Source: Streptomyces clavifer (lineage in GTDB: Bacteria; Actinomycetota; Actinomycetes; Streptomycetales; Streptomycetaceae). From it: 64,000 nucleotides of DNA. Location: positions 62,001-126,000 of the forward strand of contig BMWJ01000011.1 of the NCBI GenBank assembly GCA_014651175.1, read 5' to 3'. Under the pieces are notes generated by a model, which searched no databases, was not told the DNA's origin, and was given only the letters and a program-made list of their open reading frames with translations. The translations under genes and the position numbers were made by a program. Positions 28,007 through 40,573 of the stretch are shown piece by piece. Position 1 is the first letter of the stretch. Every line of letters starts with the position of its first letter.

Positions 28007-29254
28007 ATGAGAGACATCGTTTTCACGCGCAGGAGTGGCTGGATCCCGAACGTGATCCGCGAGGACGGTGAACTGCGGTTCATGCTCGGTGCCGGGGCCG
28101 ACGCCAACCATGAGCCTCGCACGTTCACGTTCTCGATCGAGGAAGCCCACCTTGCGGTGATCCGGGCGGACCTGGCCAGACACCTGCTGCTGTGGAGTGC
28201 GGTACTTCCGCTGTGCGACGCCGCCGGAACCCGGGGCCTGCTCGACGAGAACGCTGCCGTTGCGCTCCTGGACCCGATCCTCCTCTCCGAGCCCGCGGAC
28301 GTCGACTCATTCTTCCAGCGCATCCCGTGGGACAGGGGTCGGCTCATTGCCCATGGGGCTGACATCGATCTGCTCGAGCGTGGTCAGGTCTGCGCGGCGA
28401 TGCGCGCGGCGACAGAGACGTCCAACGGGAAACGAGCTCAGAAGTACCACGCGGACCGCCGTCGCGCCGAGCGCGGAGTGGTACTCGGTCCACTCGACGC
28501 CGCGATCCTGACGTACACGGGCCAGTACCTGCACGGCGCGACGATTCCGAGGCGCATGCCCGACGCCGTCGCCCCGGCGCTGCTGCCCGAGGTCATGCGT
28601 GTGATCGCCACCGCGGAGCAGGCGTGCGCCGGGACGCGGATCGCCCGCGATCCGCGAAGGGGAAAGCGCGCCACGGACAAGCGCGACTGGGATCGAATGG
28701 CGGCGACAGTCGACGCAGCCGTGCGCGGCGCACACCCTGAGCTCGTCGACGACGCGGTGCGTACCGTGAGCTTCCTGATGTGCTCGGAGGCCGCGGACCG
28801 CTCCAGGAGCACGCCCATGGAGGACGACGAGGGGGCTGCCGGCGACCGCGCCGCGAGGAAGAGGGCCCTGTCGTTCACCGACGACAAGGGCGTCGAGAAG
28901 AAGTGGCTCCCGGACAGCCCCCGCACTGCCACCGCGGAATTCTGGGAGTTCGTCGGCGATCGCTCTGCCGGGGACAACGAAGTGTTCACCATCGAGGACG
29001 AGGCGCTGGGAGAAGGGATCCAGCTCCACTTCTACGCGGACTCCATAGCCCGGGTCACGACGGTGCGCGAGGGGGAAGGTGGTTCGGAGCCGGAGTACCG
29101 GGTCGAGTACAGCCTGGTCGACGGGATCGGCGGGTACCGGAACCTGGTGAGCACCTTCGTCCGCAGCGGCTGCGCCGGCCTCGAACAGCACGGCTCTTGG
29201 ATGTCGGACGCCGCTGAGCTCGAGCGCGCGCGCCGGCGACGTCATACCCAGTAG
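28007..29254 (+). CDS. DUF6357-like uncharacterised protein
   Basis: A 415-aa soluble protein. Its start, MRDIVFTRRSGWIPNVIRED, is what I recall for the Streptomyces DUF6357 family; the assignment is from memory only. The N-terminal two thirds is helical, with a conserved-looking HLLLWSAVLPLCDAAGTRGL segment. The last 120 residues (from FTIEDEALGEGIQLHF) form a beta-rich domain shared with the 27002 product. The ATG at 28007 follows GGGGAAG. An in-frame start at 27989 is possible. No enzymatic motif is visible. Confidence 0.75.
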   Translation: MRDIVFTRRSGWIPNVIREDGELRFMLGAGADANHEPRTFTFSIEEAHLAVIRADLARHLLLWSAVLPLCDAAGTRGLLDENAAVALLDPILLSEPADVDSFFQRIPWDRGRLIAHGADIDLLERGQVCAAMRAATETSNGKRAQKYHADRRRAERGVVLGPLDAAILTYTGQYLHGATIPRRMPDAVAPALLPEVMRVIATAEQACAGTRIARDPRRGKRATDKRDWDRMAATVDAAVRGAHPELVDDAVRTVSFLMCSEAADRSRSTPMEDDEGAAGDRAARKRALSFTDDKGVEKKWLPDSPRTATAEFWEFVGDRSAGDNEVFTIEDEALGEGIQLHFYADSIARVTTVREGEGGSEPEYRVEYSLVDGIGGYRNLVSTFVRSGCAGLEQHGSWMSDAAELERARRRRHTQ

Positions 29255-29455
29255 CCCCAGCGGCAGCCCGAGCACGCGTCGTCGGACCTGCGCGAGGTGG
29301 GGACGGATATCTATCAGCCCCCACCTCGCTGGTGGGTAGGGCTCCTTCCTCGGCGCGATGTTCTCCGGCTCGACGGCATCGTGCACTGCTTCGCCTACTG
29401 CACCGTCGACACCGGACTGGACGAAATCGTCCGAGCCGCTGTAAGTGGAGACCGT

Positions 29456-29815
29456 ATGAGTGACGGAATCGCCTGGGTCGGTGAACACAGCGCCACAGGC
29501 AGGTCAGCCGCTGTTCCGGGCATGCTCCGAGGGATATCGCTCACCTGCGCCCGCGGCTTCGACGCGGACGAGCTCCTCATCGGGCTGGGTGCCGACCTCG
29601 ACAAGCTCGCCGACCGTACCGGGCCTGGTGGGGAAACACAGCTCACCGAGGCCCGTGCACGTACCGCACAGCGCGCCTGCGAATCAGGCTCGGCCGCCGC
29701 TCTTCGAGCCGGGATGCGGTCATGCGCTTCGCACAGCACCGCTCGTGCAACCCGGTGGAGGGGCCCATCGGCTCAGAGGCTGTATCACGCCGGCCACTTC
29801 AGGATCATTCCATGA
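29456..29815 (+). pseudogene. Frameshifted small gene, DUF6461-like
   Basis: The ATG at 29456 has a good GTGGAG site and begins MSDGIAWVGEHSATG, then TCARGFDADELLIGLGADLD, which resembles DUF6461 proteins. After about residue 85 the frame turns serine/arginine-rich and loses sense. From about 29716 another frame reads protein-like (MRFAQHRSCNPVEGPIG). I infer a frameshift near 29715 and loss of the C-terminus. A sequencing error is an alternative. Family naming is tentative. Confidence 0.45.
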
Positions 29816-30134
29816 CGTCAAGATCTCCATGCGAGAACGCGGTCCGGCAACGTGCGACCTGCTCGGCCACCTGCTCCATGAACCAGCACATGATGTCGTA
29901 GGGGACGACTCGCTCGCCTTGGCTGTCGATGCGGAGAGTCGGTTCCAGGTCCGGATCCTCGTCGGGGACGAATGCCGCGAGGAAGATCCTGCCGTTCCGG
30001 TGCACGAGGGGGGACGAGGGCTCGGTGTCCATGGGGACGGCCTCGCTCAGCTCCAGGCACCAGGAGTCTTCGGACAGGGAGTAGATGTGCTGGACAGCGT
30101 AGTGACGTCCGGCGTGTTCCCGCAGCTCAGGCAT
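29805..30134 (-). CDS. Hypothetical protein, 109 aa
   Basis: Unrecognised soluble protein. I use ATG 30134 (MPELREHAGRHYAVQHIYSL); an in-frame TTG at 30152 is weaker. The composition (acidic, with aromatic residues, EDSWCLELSEAVP and NGRIFLAAFVPDEDPD) is that of a small folded domain, and PYDIMCWFMEQVAEQVARC forms a probable amphipathic C-terminal helix. It is convergent with the decayed gene at 29456-29815, overlapping it by 11 bp. Confidence 0.6.
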   Translation of the reverse strand: MPELREHAGRHYAVQHIYSLSEDSWCLELSEAVPMDTEPSSPLVHRNGRIFLAAFVPDEDPDLEPTLRIDSQGERVVPYDIMCWFMEQVAEQVARCRTAFSHGDLDVME

Positions 30135-30766
30135 GACCGAAGGCTGACACAACGGTCAGGCCGAAGTCGCGCTGATATTGCTTCCTCGGCGGCGGAGCGC
30201 ACCTCGGCTGCGCCCGAGGGGACACCCGGAGGCCAACAGCTGCTTCTCGGAGCTGGACATCGGCATCGCTCAGGACTCCGAGGCTGTCAATCGGCTCGAA
30301 CCATCGCGCTCATGCATCCGGATGACGTGCGCGAGGGGAGCCCTCTCGCAGGGGAGGGCGGAGCCTGCCGACGCGGCGTTCCTCCGAGCCGCGGCGTCCC
30401 CGCTTCGGGACTCCTTCGACCACGTCGTCCGGATTTACTGGACCCTGATCGCCACAGGCCTCGCCTCCACCACCTCGTCGAGGAGTCCACTCCATGGTTC
30501 TGTCTCTTCTCCGGGCCTGCCCCTCCGAGCTGACACGAGCCGGGCATGCCCCCGTGCAAGGCCGCCTCCACGACGGACAGCGCCTCGCACCGACCGGAGG
30601 GGGATGACTTCTCGGGCCGACACCGGGGTACTCTGCTTCACAGTTGCCTAACGGCAACTTTTTGCCGACGTGGGGGACGTCGGAGGGGGAGGGCGCGCAA
30701 TACGGGCCCTTTGGGTGGCATGCCGCTTTGAGGCGGATGCCGGGCGAGCCTATTGAGGATTTGGCC
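30135..30766. other. Upstream region of the HAMP kinase
   Basis: No supported gene. It contains the hairpin at 30643-30663, about 100 nt upstream of the kinase start, and presumably the kinase promoter. Confidence 0.45.
30643..30663 (+). terminator. Hairpin with T-tract upstream of the HAMP kinase
   Basis: Stem GTTGCC (30643-30648) and GGCAAC (30653-30658) with TAAC loop, followed by TTTTT. It has the shape of an intrinsic terminator, but no + strand gene ends just upstream. It may be an attenuator or operator in the leader of the kinase gene. Confidence 0.45.
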
Positions 30767-35079
<4,313 letters not shown>

Positions 35080-35083
<4 letters not shown>

Positions 35084-37497
35084 CCCGGAGCGAAGCGGTC
35101 GGTGTGGGCCGCGGGGAGCAGTCCGGCGCCCTCGTGCCTGATGCGTCCGAGGGCCCGGTCTCCGCCGTGGGACGCCTCGCCGCCACGGTGCAGCGCCTGC
35201 GGGCCGAGGTGCGCGAGGCGCATGCCGAGGCTGACGGGCGGGCCCTGATCGAGCTGGCCAAGGGCATTCTCATCGAGCGGCTCGGATGCGGTCCGGCCCA
35301 GGCGGCACGCCAGCTCACCGAGCTGGCCGACCAGGCCGGCCTGTCCCCGCTCGAACTCGCCGCCGACATCATCAACGAGGCCGCACGCGATCACGTGGCC
35401 CGGGCCGCGGAGGACTTCGTCCGGCAGACGAACGGCAGCTCCGAGGACGAGGAGGCGGATCACCACGGCAGCTCCGTCGCCGTGCGCCTGCGCACCGCCG
35501 AGTGCGCCGCGCTGGCCGCGAGCGACACCCAGGCCGTCGCCGAATCCCTGCTCCAGCACGCACTCGCGCCTCTGGGCGCCACGGCAGTGGCCGTCTGGGC
35601 CGCGGGTCCTGACGCCTCGCTCACCTTGTGCGGCCACGCCGGTTTCGCCGTCGGCGAGGCCGAGCGCTGGCGCTACGTACCGCCCGGTGTGGCGACCGTG
35701 GCACGCCAGGCGCTCACCGACCTGCGGACGGTCCGGGTCCCCTCACTGGCCGAGGCCGGCGTCCCGTCCATCGGCCACCGGCAGAATCCGCAGAGTGGCC
35801 GTGTCGCCCTTCCCGCCGGGACCGGGGGCCGCATGCACGGGGTGCTGGAGATCTGCTGGCCCCAGCACCTGCCCGACCACCCCCCTGCCGTCGTCCGCCA
35901 GATCGAGGCGCTGGCCGAGCTGTGCGCCCACACCCTTGAGAGCCTGCCCGTCGGCGGGCCTCATCCGAACGACCGGGAACCGGCCGGCGTCGCCGAGCTC
36001 GTGCACCTGTCCGAAGGCCTGTACGACCCGGCTCTGGTCCTCACACCTCACCTGGACAACGAAGGCACCCTCGTCGACTTCCGGATCCGGCACGTCAACA
36101 GCCACTTCCTGGACCCGGCAGGGCGCTCCCGGGGCGCGGTCGACGGGGCTCTCCTGCTCGAGGCCTACCCCATGGCCGCCGGTGACAGCGAACTCTTCGA
36201 GAAGACGGCACGCGTCTATGCCACGGGGGAGCCCTTCCGGGCCCGGCACATGACGCTGACCGCGCTCATCGACGACGTGCCCCTGTCCTCCGTCGCCGAC
36301 CTCAGCATCACCGGATACAACGGCAGTGTGCTGCTGATCTGGCGCATCGAGGACGAGACCGCCCGGCTCGCCAGCCTCCTCCAGCACGCACAGCGTCTGG
36401 GCCGGATCGGCGGATTCGAGGAGAATCTCGTCACCGGGGGCATCACCTGGAACGGACCGCTCTTCTCGCTGTACGGGCGTTCCGTTACCGATACCCCGGT
36501 CTCCCTCCACGACCTTGCCGACCACGCGCACCCCGACGACGCCGTGGCCATCGGCCGGTTCCTGCGCGCGGTGCTCTACCACCGCAAGCCCGCCTCCACC
36601 GCATTCCGCCTGGTGCGGCCCGACGGGGTGACCCGCCACATCCGGGTGATCGCCGAACCGGTGCTCGGTGCGGACGACCGCCTGCTCGCGGTCCGAGGGG
36701 CCTACCAGGACATCTCCTCCCAGCACTGGACCGAGGTGGCTCTGGCCGCGACCCGTGACCAGCTCGCCCACTCGGAACAGGAATCGGCGGAACGCAATCG
36801 GCTGACGCTGCAGCTGCAGCACGCCATCATGCCGCCGACCCAGGCGCCGCTCGACGCACCCGGCCTCGAGGTCGCCGTCCGCTACCGTCCGGCCGAGACG
36901 GAGTCCGAGGTGGGAGGCGACTGGTACGACGCCGTCGTTCTGCCCTCCAAGCAGATACTCCTGTGTGTCGGGGACATCGCCGGCCACGGCATCAAGGCCG
37001 CGACGGGGATGGTCGTCCTGCGGAACGCCATGCGCGGCCTCGCCATCACGGGGGCGGGTCCGGGGCAGCTCCTGTCCTGGCTGAACATCGTGGCCCACCA
37101 CCTCACCGAACAGGTCACGGCCACAGCGGTCTGCGGGCTGTTCGACCCCGAGACCCGGATCCTGCGCTGGGCCAGGGCAGGCCATCTTCCCCCCGTACTC
37201 GTGCGGGGGGAAGAGGCTTTCAAGCTGCCGCTGCTGCGAGGGCTGCTGCTCGGTGCCCTCGCAGAGGCCGAGTACCAGGAGGAGGAGATCCAGCTCGAGC
37301 CCTCCGACACCCTCCTGATGTACACCGACGGGCTTATCGAACGCAGGGACACCAGCGTCGAGGACTCCTTGTCCCAGCTCCTCACCACGGCGAAGGCGGC
37401 AGCACCTTCACTGGAACGGAGGCTCGATCGCTTGCTCACCCACAGCGAGTCGGACACGGACGACGACACCTGCATCATCGGCGTCAGGGTGGGGTGA
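35080..37497 (+). CDS. ANTAR-GAF-PAS-SpoIIE (PP2C) regulatory phosphatase
   Basis: Predicted PPM-type serine/threonine phosphatase of the SpoIIE/RsbU class, which usually dephosphorylates anti-anti-sigma factors. The 805-aa order is: ANTAR-like helical domain (about 55-112, ALIELAKGILIERLG); GAF (about 134-287); two PAS-like domains (about 305-415 and 437-548, the second with RLGRIGGFEENLVTGGITWN); a short coiled coil; and the phosphatase (about 590-805). Metal-binding motifs are EVGGDWYDAVVL, CVGDIAGHGIKAA, MYTDGLIERRD and DDDTCIIGVRV, all with their aspartates. The ATG overlaps the kinase stop (ATGA), so translation is coupled and the two should act in one pathway. An ANTAR at the N-terminus of a PP2C is uncommon outside actinomycetes. 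Confidence 0.93.
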
Positions 37498-37773
37498 AGG
37501 CGCTCCGGGAGCCGCCCGTCCGCGCCCGTCCGGATGGTCCGGCAGAACCGCGGACGTCGGCTCCGGCAGCCGCTCACGGGACGTGGTCACGGCATGGCCG
37601 CGGGCCGGGCCCGGCGGGTCCGGTGAGCCCTTCACTCGCGTGCACGAGGGCTTGGCCGCGGCGGCCGGGGCGATACTGATCGTGGACAGTCGCGTCGCCG
37701 CCGGGCCGAGCTCGGATGCGGACCGGACCGGTGGGGCGACGAACCTTTGTCGATGTTCTGAGGGGAGCCGTTC

Positions 37774-38379
37774 ATGACCACGGCGAAAGACCTGTTCATC
37801 ATCGCCATGGACCCGAGGTCGAAGCCTTCCGTGGGACAGGGCGACCTGTCGCTCGCACTCGCGGGAGCCGAGCTCATCGATCTCATCGCAGCGGGGGCGG
37901 TCACCGTCGACGGCGACCGCGTCGTGCCGGGTGCACCGCCGGCGCTGGACGACGGGCTGCTGAGCGAGGCTGAGGCGGGGCTCGCTCGACAGGCGCCCCA
38001 CGAGCGGATCGAGGACTGGCTGTGGCGCCGGGGCCGAGACCTCTCGGCTGCGTACCAGACCGCCCTCGAGGAGGCCGGTGAGCTGACGCGGAAGCGGGAC
38101 GGCCGGTTGCCCTTCGGCCCGGAGCGCGTCGAGCCGGCCGATACGCCGGCACGCCGCCGGGCAACCGAGCGCCGGGAGGAGCGGGAACCCGTCCTGGCAG
38201 CCCTCGCCGCGGTCGTGGGGATCGACGGTGAGCGATCCGAGGACGAGTCCGACCTCGATGATGAGGCGGTGACGACGGTGGTGGCCGTTGTCCACGACGC
38301 GGTGATGGAGCTGGAGGCCGTGCGCCAGAGGCGGTCCATCGAGAACTCGGCGTTCGCCAATCTCTGGCGCGGACCGTGA
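37774..38379 (+). CDS. GOLPH3/VPS74 (GPP34) family protein
   Basis: Bacterial relative of Golgi phosphoprotein 3, a phosphoinositide-binding peripheral membrane protein in eukaryotes; the bacterial function is unknown. Start ATG 37774 has AGGGGAG upstream. The 201-aa protein shows the family pattern: DLFIIAMDPRSKPSVG, then LSLALAGAELIDLIAAGAVTVDGDRVVPG (conserved helix plus hairpin), then a charged helical region (RRRATERREEREPVLAAL) and the helix VTTVVAVVHDAVMELEAVRQRR. Many Streptomyces carry several copies. It is followed by two hairpins. Confidence 0.88.
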   Translation: MTTAKDLFIIAMDPRSKPSVGQGDLSLALAGAELIDLIAAGAVTVDGDRVVPGAPPALDDGLLSEAEAGLARQAPHERIEDWLWRRGRDLSAAYQTALEEAGELTRKRDGRLPFGPERVEPADTPARRRATERREEREPVLAALAAVVGIDGERSEDESDLDDEAVTTVVAVVHDAVMELEAVRQRRSIENSAFANLWRGP

Positions 38380-38400
38380 ACCCGGCTCGGACCCGGGTTC
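38378..38400 (+). terminator. Hairpin at the GOLPH3-like gene stop
   Basis: GAACCCGG (38378-38385) pairs with CCGGGTTC (38393-38400) across a 7-nt loop, overlapping the stop codon. It has no U-tract. Confidence 0.5.
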
Positions 38401-38428
38401 GGGGGCGTGGTCGGGTCCGACGGCCGGA

Positions 38429-38492
38429 GTGACCCGGCCGGGGCCGGACCACGCCTCCCCGCACGTCCGTGGTCCGGCCCCGGCCGGGTCAC
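38429..38492. terminator. 25-bp perfect inverted repeat, probable bidirectional terminator
   Basis: The arms at 38429-38453 and 38468-38492 are perfect reverse complements over 25 bp with a 14-nt loop. The arms start GTGACCCGG and CGTGGTCCG. It lies between the convergent GOLPH3-like (+) and YCII (-) genes, which fits a strong bidirectional terminator. Confidence 0.75.
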
Positions 38493-38750
38493 GAGGACTG
38501 CACGCGAGCTCCGCCGTCCGGGCGCGGAATGAGGAACGTGTACGTTGCTCGCGCGCTGCGTGCCCGGTACCTGGGCCCGCCGCGCGCTGCACGGCGGTCT
38601 CCGCTCTCTCGTGCGGACTGAAGGTTCTTCAGCGCGAGCCCACGAGCCCACTGGTGTGCACCAGGTCCATGTCGCCGTGAATTCCGGTGCGGCACGGGGA
38701 GGCCGAGGGATCCGGATGTCCTCGGCGGTGGCGCCAGGTGAAGGCCATGG

Positions 38751-39305
38751 CTATGAAGGGCGCCCACCGAACTGCCAGTTGTGCACTTCTATGGTGGAGT
38801 ACCGGTCCGGTGTGAGGATGGCGCGAGCCGTGTCCGGGTCCGGTGCCCTGGCCAACACGGCCGTGCCGAGCCAGGTGGTGCCGTCGTCGGACAGCAGTGG
38901 CCCGTACGCGATCAACCGGTCCCGGTGGTCGGGCGGTACCACGAGGTCGGCGGCCGGCCCCGTGCCGAGGCCGAGCACCAGGTATCGGTTGCCGCCGGTC
39001 CTGCCGCCGGGGAAGTCCCACATGGTGCTCCTCAGCGTGTTGCGCCACCGTCGCAGCAGCACGTCCCGGTAGACGCCGGCCTGGTAATTCGGCTCGTCGA
39101 AGGCGAACGCGCGGGCAGCGGCGGGATCGGGCAGGTCGACGATGTGCACGCTTCCGGTGGGTGTGTCGCCGTCGTCGGCGAGGGTCGGACCCCGAGCGAT
39201 CATCTCCTCCGCGTACCGGTCCATAAATGACCAGTGCTCTTCCAGAAGTGCGTCGCGCAGCGGCAGCGAGCCGGGCCGGTCGCGGTGGTAGCAGAGGAAT
39301 TCCAT
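38751..39305 (-). CDS. YCII-related domain protein
   Basis: Member of the YciI/DGPF family of small dimeric alpha/beta-barrel proteins, some with weak dehydrochlorinase-type activity. Start 39305 gives MEFLCYHRDRPGSLPLRDAL and then the hallmark EEHWSFMDRYAEEMIARGPTL. HIVDLPDPAAARAFAFDEP (DxPDxxAARxF..DEP) completes the first YCII unit. The second half repeats the pattern more loosely (DHRDRLIAYGPLLSDDGTTW and ARAPDPDTARAIL), so the 184-aa protein has two YCII-like units. The open frame extends upstream to 39473 but looks non-coding there. Confidence 0.85.
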   Translation of the reverse strand: MEFLCYHRDRPGSLPLRDALLEEHWSFMDRYAEEMIARGPTLADDGDTPTGSVHIVDLPDPAAARAFAFDEPNYQAGVYRDVLLRRWRNTLRSTMWDFPGGRTGGNRYLVLGLGTGPAADLVVPPDHRDRLIAYGPLLSDDGTTWLGTAVLARAPDPDTARAILTPDRYSTIEVHNWQFGGRPS

Positions 39306-39444
39306 GCCCCATGATCTCCACACGGACGTGGTCAGGTCGAGCGGGTTTCCCTGCCCCGGCCGGCCCGGGGCAGCGGCGACATGGGGCCTGAGCCCAAGAG
39401 CGTTCTGTGGTGTTGACGGGGGGTGTTTGGTGCGGCGGCCCTGC

Positions 39445-39858
39445 ATGGATGATTGCGGGGTGTTGGTCCACATAGAAGCAGTGCGCCAGATCTCCGGCGG
39501 CGCTGCGATGGTTCGGGTGCGCTCGGAGGCGGGTGTGGCCGTCGCGCTCTGGTGCGGAGCCCCGACGGATGTGGGCTGCGAGCGTCATGTGGAGTGGACC
39601 GTCGATGACGACGTGGCCTGGGGTGGTAACACTCGACCAGCGGAATTTCCCTCGCCCGCGTTGAGTGTGAACGGCCGTCAGGTCGTCTTCCGAGGTCGTC
39701 TCAGACTCACGGGTGACGGCGGGGTGGTGCTGGACGTGGATGGCTCGCAGATCCTGTTCGACGTCGCCGATCCGCCGCCACCCATTGCGGTTGACGGGAC
39801 GTGGGTCGAGATCAGCGTCGAGCGCGACAGCGTGAGCCTGTATCCCTGCCTGCTGTGA
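39445..39858 (+). CDS. Hypothetical protein, beta-rich
   Basis: Unrecognised 137-aa protein. ATG 39445 (MDDCGVLVHIEAVRQISGG) is preferred to the far upstream in-frame start; GTG 39460 is an alternative. Sequence alternates short hydrophobic strands (MVRVRSEAGVAVALW, LSVNGRQVVFRGRLRLTG, VVLDVDGSQILFDVADP), suggesting a small beta-barrel. No signal peptide. It is divergent from the YCII gene and followed by an IS remnant. Confidence 0.6.
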   Translation: MDDCGVLVHIEAVRQISGGAAMVRVRSEAGVAVALWCGAPTDVGCERHVEWTVDDDVAWGGNTRPAEFPSPALSVNGRQVVFRGRLRLTGDGGVVLDVDGSQILFDVADPPPPIAVDGTWVEISVERDSVSLYPCLL

Positions 39859-39890
39859 CGCACACGAGGGCGAGCCGACTCCGCCGGCGT

Positions 39891-40181
39891 TCAGCTGTTT
39901 CGCCGGTTCCGGGTTGGTTCGCGGGTGAGTCCGCGGCTCGTGAGGGCGGCCATCGCCAGGTGGATCGTGGCCTCGGAGCAGTGCGGGTGGGTTTCGTAGT
40001 CGCCGGCGGGGCGACGGTCGTTCATGAGCCAGGCCGTGGTCCTCTCGACGACCCGGCGCCGAGGGATGCCCTCGAATCCCTTCTGGCGCGATTCGCGGCG
40101 GGTGACCTCGACGTCGATGCCGAGGCCGGCGCCCTGGTCGACGGCCTCGGTCCGACAGCTGGTGTCGGCCCACCCCCAGTG
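39891..40181 (-). pseudogene. IS5-family transposase remnant (C-terminal fragment)
   Basis: The frame encodes the C-terminus of an IS5-type DDE transposase: GFEGIPRRRVVERTTAWLMN with the conserved RRxxVERT..W, then DYETHPHCSEATIHLAM. A preceding WADTSCRTEAVDQ may be the degraded D-A-Y catalytic strand. The upstream two thirds of the transposase and the second catalytic region are absent. No inverted terminal repeats were found. Confidence 0.7.
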
Positions 40182-40573
40182 CGTGCGGTTGGTCGACCTT
40201 GTGCGCCCGCAGCAGCTGACGGAACTCGCCCAGGGCGTGTACCTCATCGAGACGCAACGACCCTGCCGAAACGGACTTTTGCGCCCTGAACGATGAGCTC
40301 CCGTCGCACTGTGCGCGCGTGACCCGAACCACGGCACCGGACCCGACCGGGTGGGAGAGCACCGGCTGCTCATCGCTGCCACCCATCGCGTGCTCGGTGA
40401 TCACCAGGGGTTCCGGTGTTCGCAGTCATGCTCGAACGGCTGTTACACAACGATCATTGAGTGCGTCTGAGCGACCCCGGAATACTTCAGGGCCCAGGGA
40501 CGTACGGATTCGAACACGTCCCCGTGCGGGCTGGGCCTTCGCCCGCCCGCTTCACTCCTGAGCAGGGACAATC
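40182..40573. other. Gene-free stretch before the subtilase
   Basis: Carries degraded flank of the IS remnant and the upstream region of the protease gene. No intact gene seen. Confidence 0.4.
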
